5,703 nucleotides of DNA from Bacteroidota bacterium (GTDB taxonomy: Bacteria; Bacteroidota; Ignavibacteria; UBA10030): assembly GCA_025455125.1 (NCBI GenBank), contig JALONE010000091.1, forward strand, positions 1 to 5,703. The letters are read 5' to 3'. Below the pieces are notes generated by a model. The model was given only the letters and a program-made list of their open reading frames with translations, was not told the origin of the DNA and did not search any database. Within the stretch, counting starts at the first letter, position 1. Each line of letters starts with the position of its first letter. Positions 5,218 through 5,703 of this stretch are shown here, one piece after another. The translations under genes were made by a program, and so were the position numbers.

Positions 5218-5703
5218 ATGCTCCTCAGACCGTCCTGCAAACATTTTCCCGGCGATCGGCCCTGCTCCTTCAACAAGCGTGAAGGACTGATGTGCGACGA
5301 TTGTCCCCACTTTGATGCGCCGACGACGCGCATTCTTGTCGTGAAACTTGATGCGGCGGGCGATGTGTTGCGCACCACCTGCATTCTGCACGGATTGCAT
5401 GAGCAATATCCGGGATGCGAGGTGACCTGGGTGACGCGAAAAGGCGCGATGCCGATGTTCGAACAGAATCCGTTCGTGCATCGCGTGTTCGCGTATGAAT
5501 CAACCGAGGCGGTGCTGCATGCGCTGGTCGAAGAGTTCGACGTGATGATCAATCTCGATGCGGCGCGGGAAAGCTCAGTGCTGGCATCGGCGGCGAAAGC
5601 AAAGAAGAAGATCGGCTTCGGCTTAGATGTGCGCGGTGACGTGTTTGCCTTCAACAAAGAGGCCGAGCAGTGGCTGGAGATGGGAGCCTTCGATCAGCTG
5701 AAG
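5218..5703 (+). CDS. second GT9 heptosyltransferase-family protein with N-terminal four-cysteine module, N-terminal part, cut by right window edge
   Basis: The first 162 residues are visible with no stop before the edge, covering the cysteine module and most of the N-terminal GT9 domain. The module has C7, C16, C26 and C29 followed by PHFD (30-33). It aligns with the module of the GT9 protein at 2928-4016 (C-x8-C-x9-C, then CPH), except that the last loop is 2 residues long instead of 7. RILVVKLDAAGDVLRTT (38-54) is the GT9 catalytic loop, with D49 as the expected catalytic Asp. FDVMINLDAARE (107-118) and IGFGL (132-136) match FDLLLNLDKDRE and KGFRL of the paralog. The proline usually found after RTT is C55 here. 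The start at 5218 is the only ATG after an in-frame stop at 5194-5196 and sits just before the first cysteine; there is no Shine-Dalgarno. It probably acts on the same glycan as the other genes, through a 77-bp spacer that may or may not be co-transcribed. The donor-binding C-terminal domain is out of view. Confidence 0.88.
   Translation, partial: MLLRPSCKHFPGDRPCSFNKREGLMCDDCPHFDAPTTRILVVKLDAAGDVLRTTCILHGLHEQYPGCEVTWVTRKGAMPMFEQNPFVHRVFAYESTEAVLHALVEEFDVMINLDAARESSVLASAAKAKKKIGFGLDVRGDVFAFNKEAEQWLEMGAFDQLK

Overview
The window is a compact stretch of bacterial chromosome, GC-rich by eye (roughly mid to high 50s percent). It carries one housekeeping gene fragment on the minus strand and, diverging from it, a tightly packed plus-strand run of five cell-surface glycan assembly genes. 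The organism looks Gram-negative, because two genes belong to the ADP-heptose:LPS heptosyltransferase family (GT9). None of the six start codons has a convincing Shine-Dalgarno sequence. That, the sequence style of the proteins and a possible TTG/TAnTTT-type promoter suggest the Bacteroidota/Chlorobiota (Ignavibacteria-like) group. This placement is an inference and was not tested by any search.

Layout: 1-351 (minus) is the N-terminal part of rsmA/ksgA, the 16S rRNA adenine dimethyltransferase, cut by the window edge. 352-483 is an AT-richer divergent intergenic region with a candidate promoter facing right. 484-1458 is a membrane-anchored GT2 glycosyltransferase of the polyprenyl-phosphate sugar synthase type. 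1459-2922 is a polytopic GT39/GT83-like glycosyltransferase that begins at the base after the GT2 stop codon and in the same frame. 2928-4016 is a GT9 heptosyltransferase-family protein with an extra N-terminal four-cysteine module. 4013-5140 is a cytosolic GT4 glycosyltransferase with an ATGA overlap to the previous gene. 5137-5213 is a decayed array of 7-bp repeats filling the only sizeable gap in the run. 5218-5703 is the start of a second GT9 protein with the same cysteine module, cut by the right edge.

How they may work together (inference): the GT2 enzyme would charge a polyprenyl phosphate with a sugar on the cytoplasmic face. The adjacent multi-membrane enzyme would use that lipid-linked sugar on the periplasmic face. 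The GT9 and GT4 enzymes would extend an LPS core or other lipid-linked glycan in the cytoplasm. No polymerase, flippase, ligase or nucleotide-sugar synthesis gene is in view, so the product glycan cannot be named.

The most unusual points are the shared cysteine module (C-x8-C-x9-C-x2/7-C-P-H) on two paralogous GT9 enzymes, the in-phase heptamer repeat between two glycosyltransferase genes, and the single in-frame amber codon separating the GT2 and GT39-like genes.
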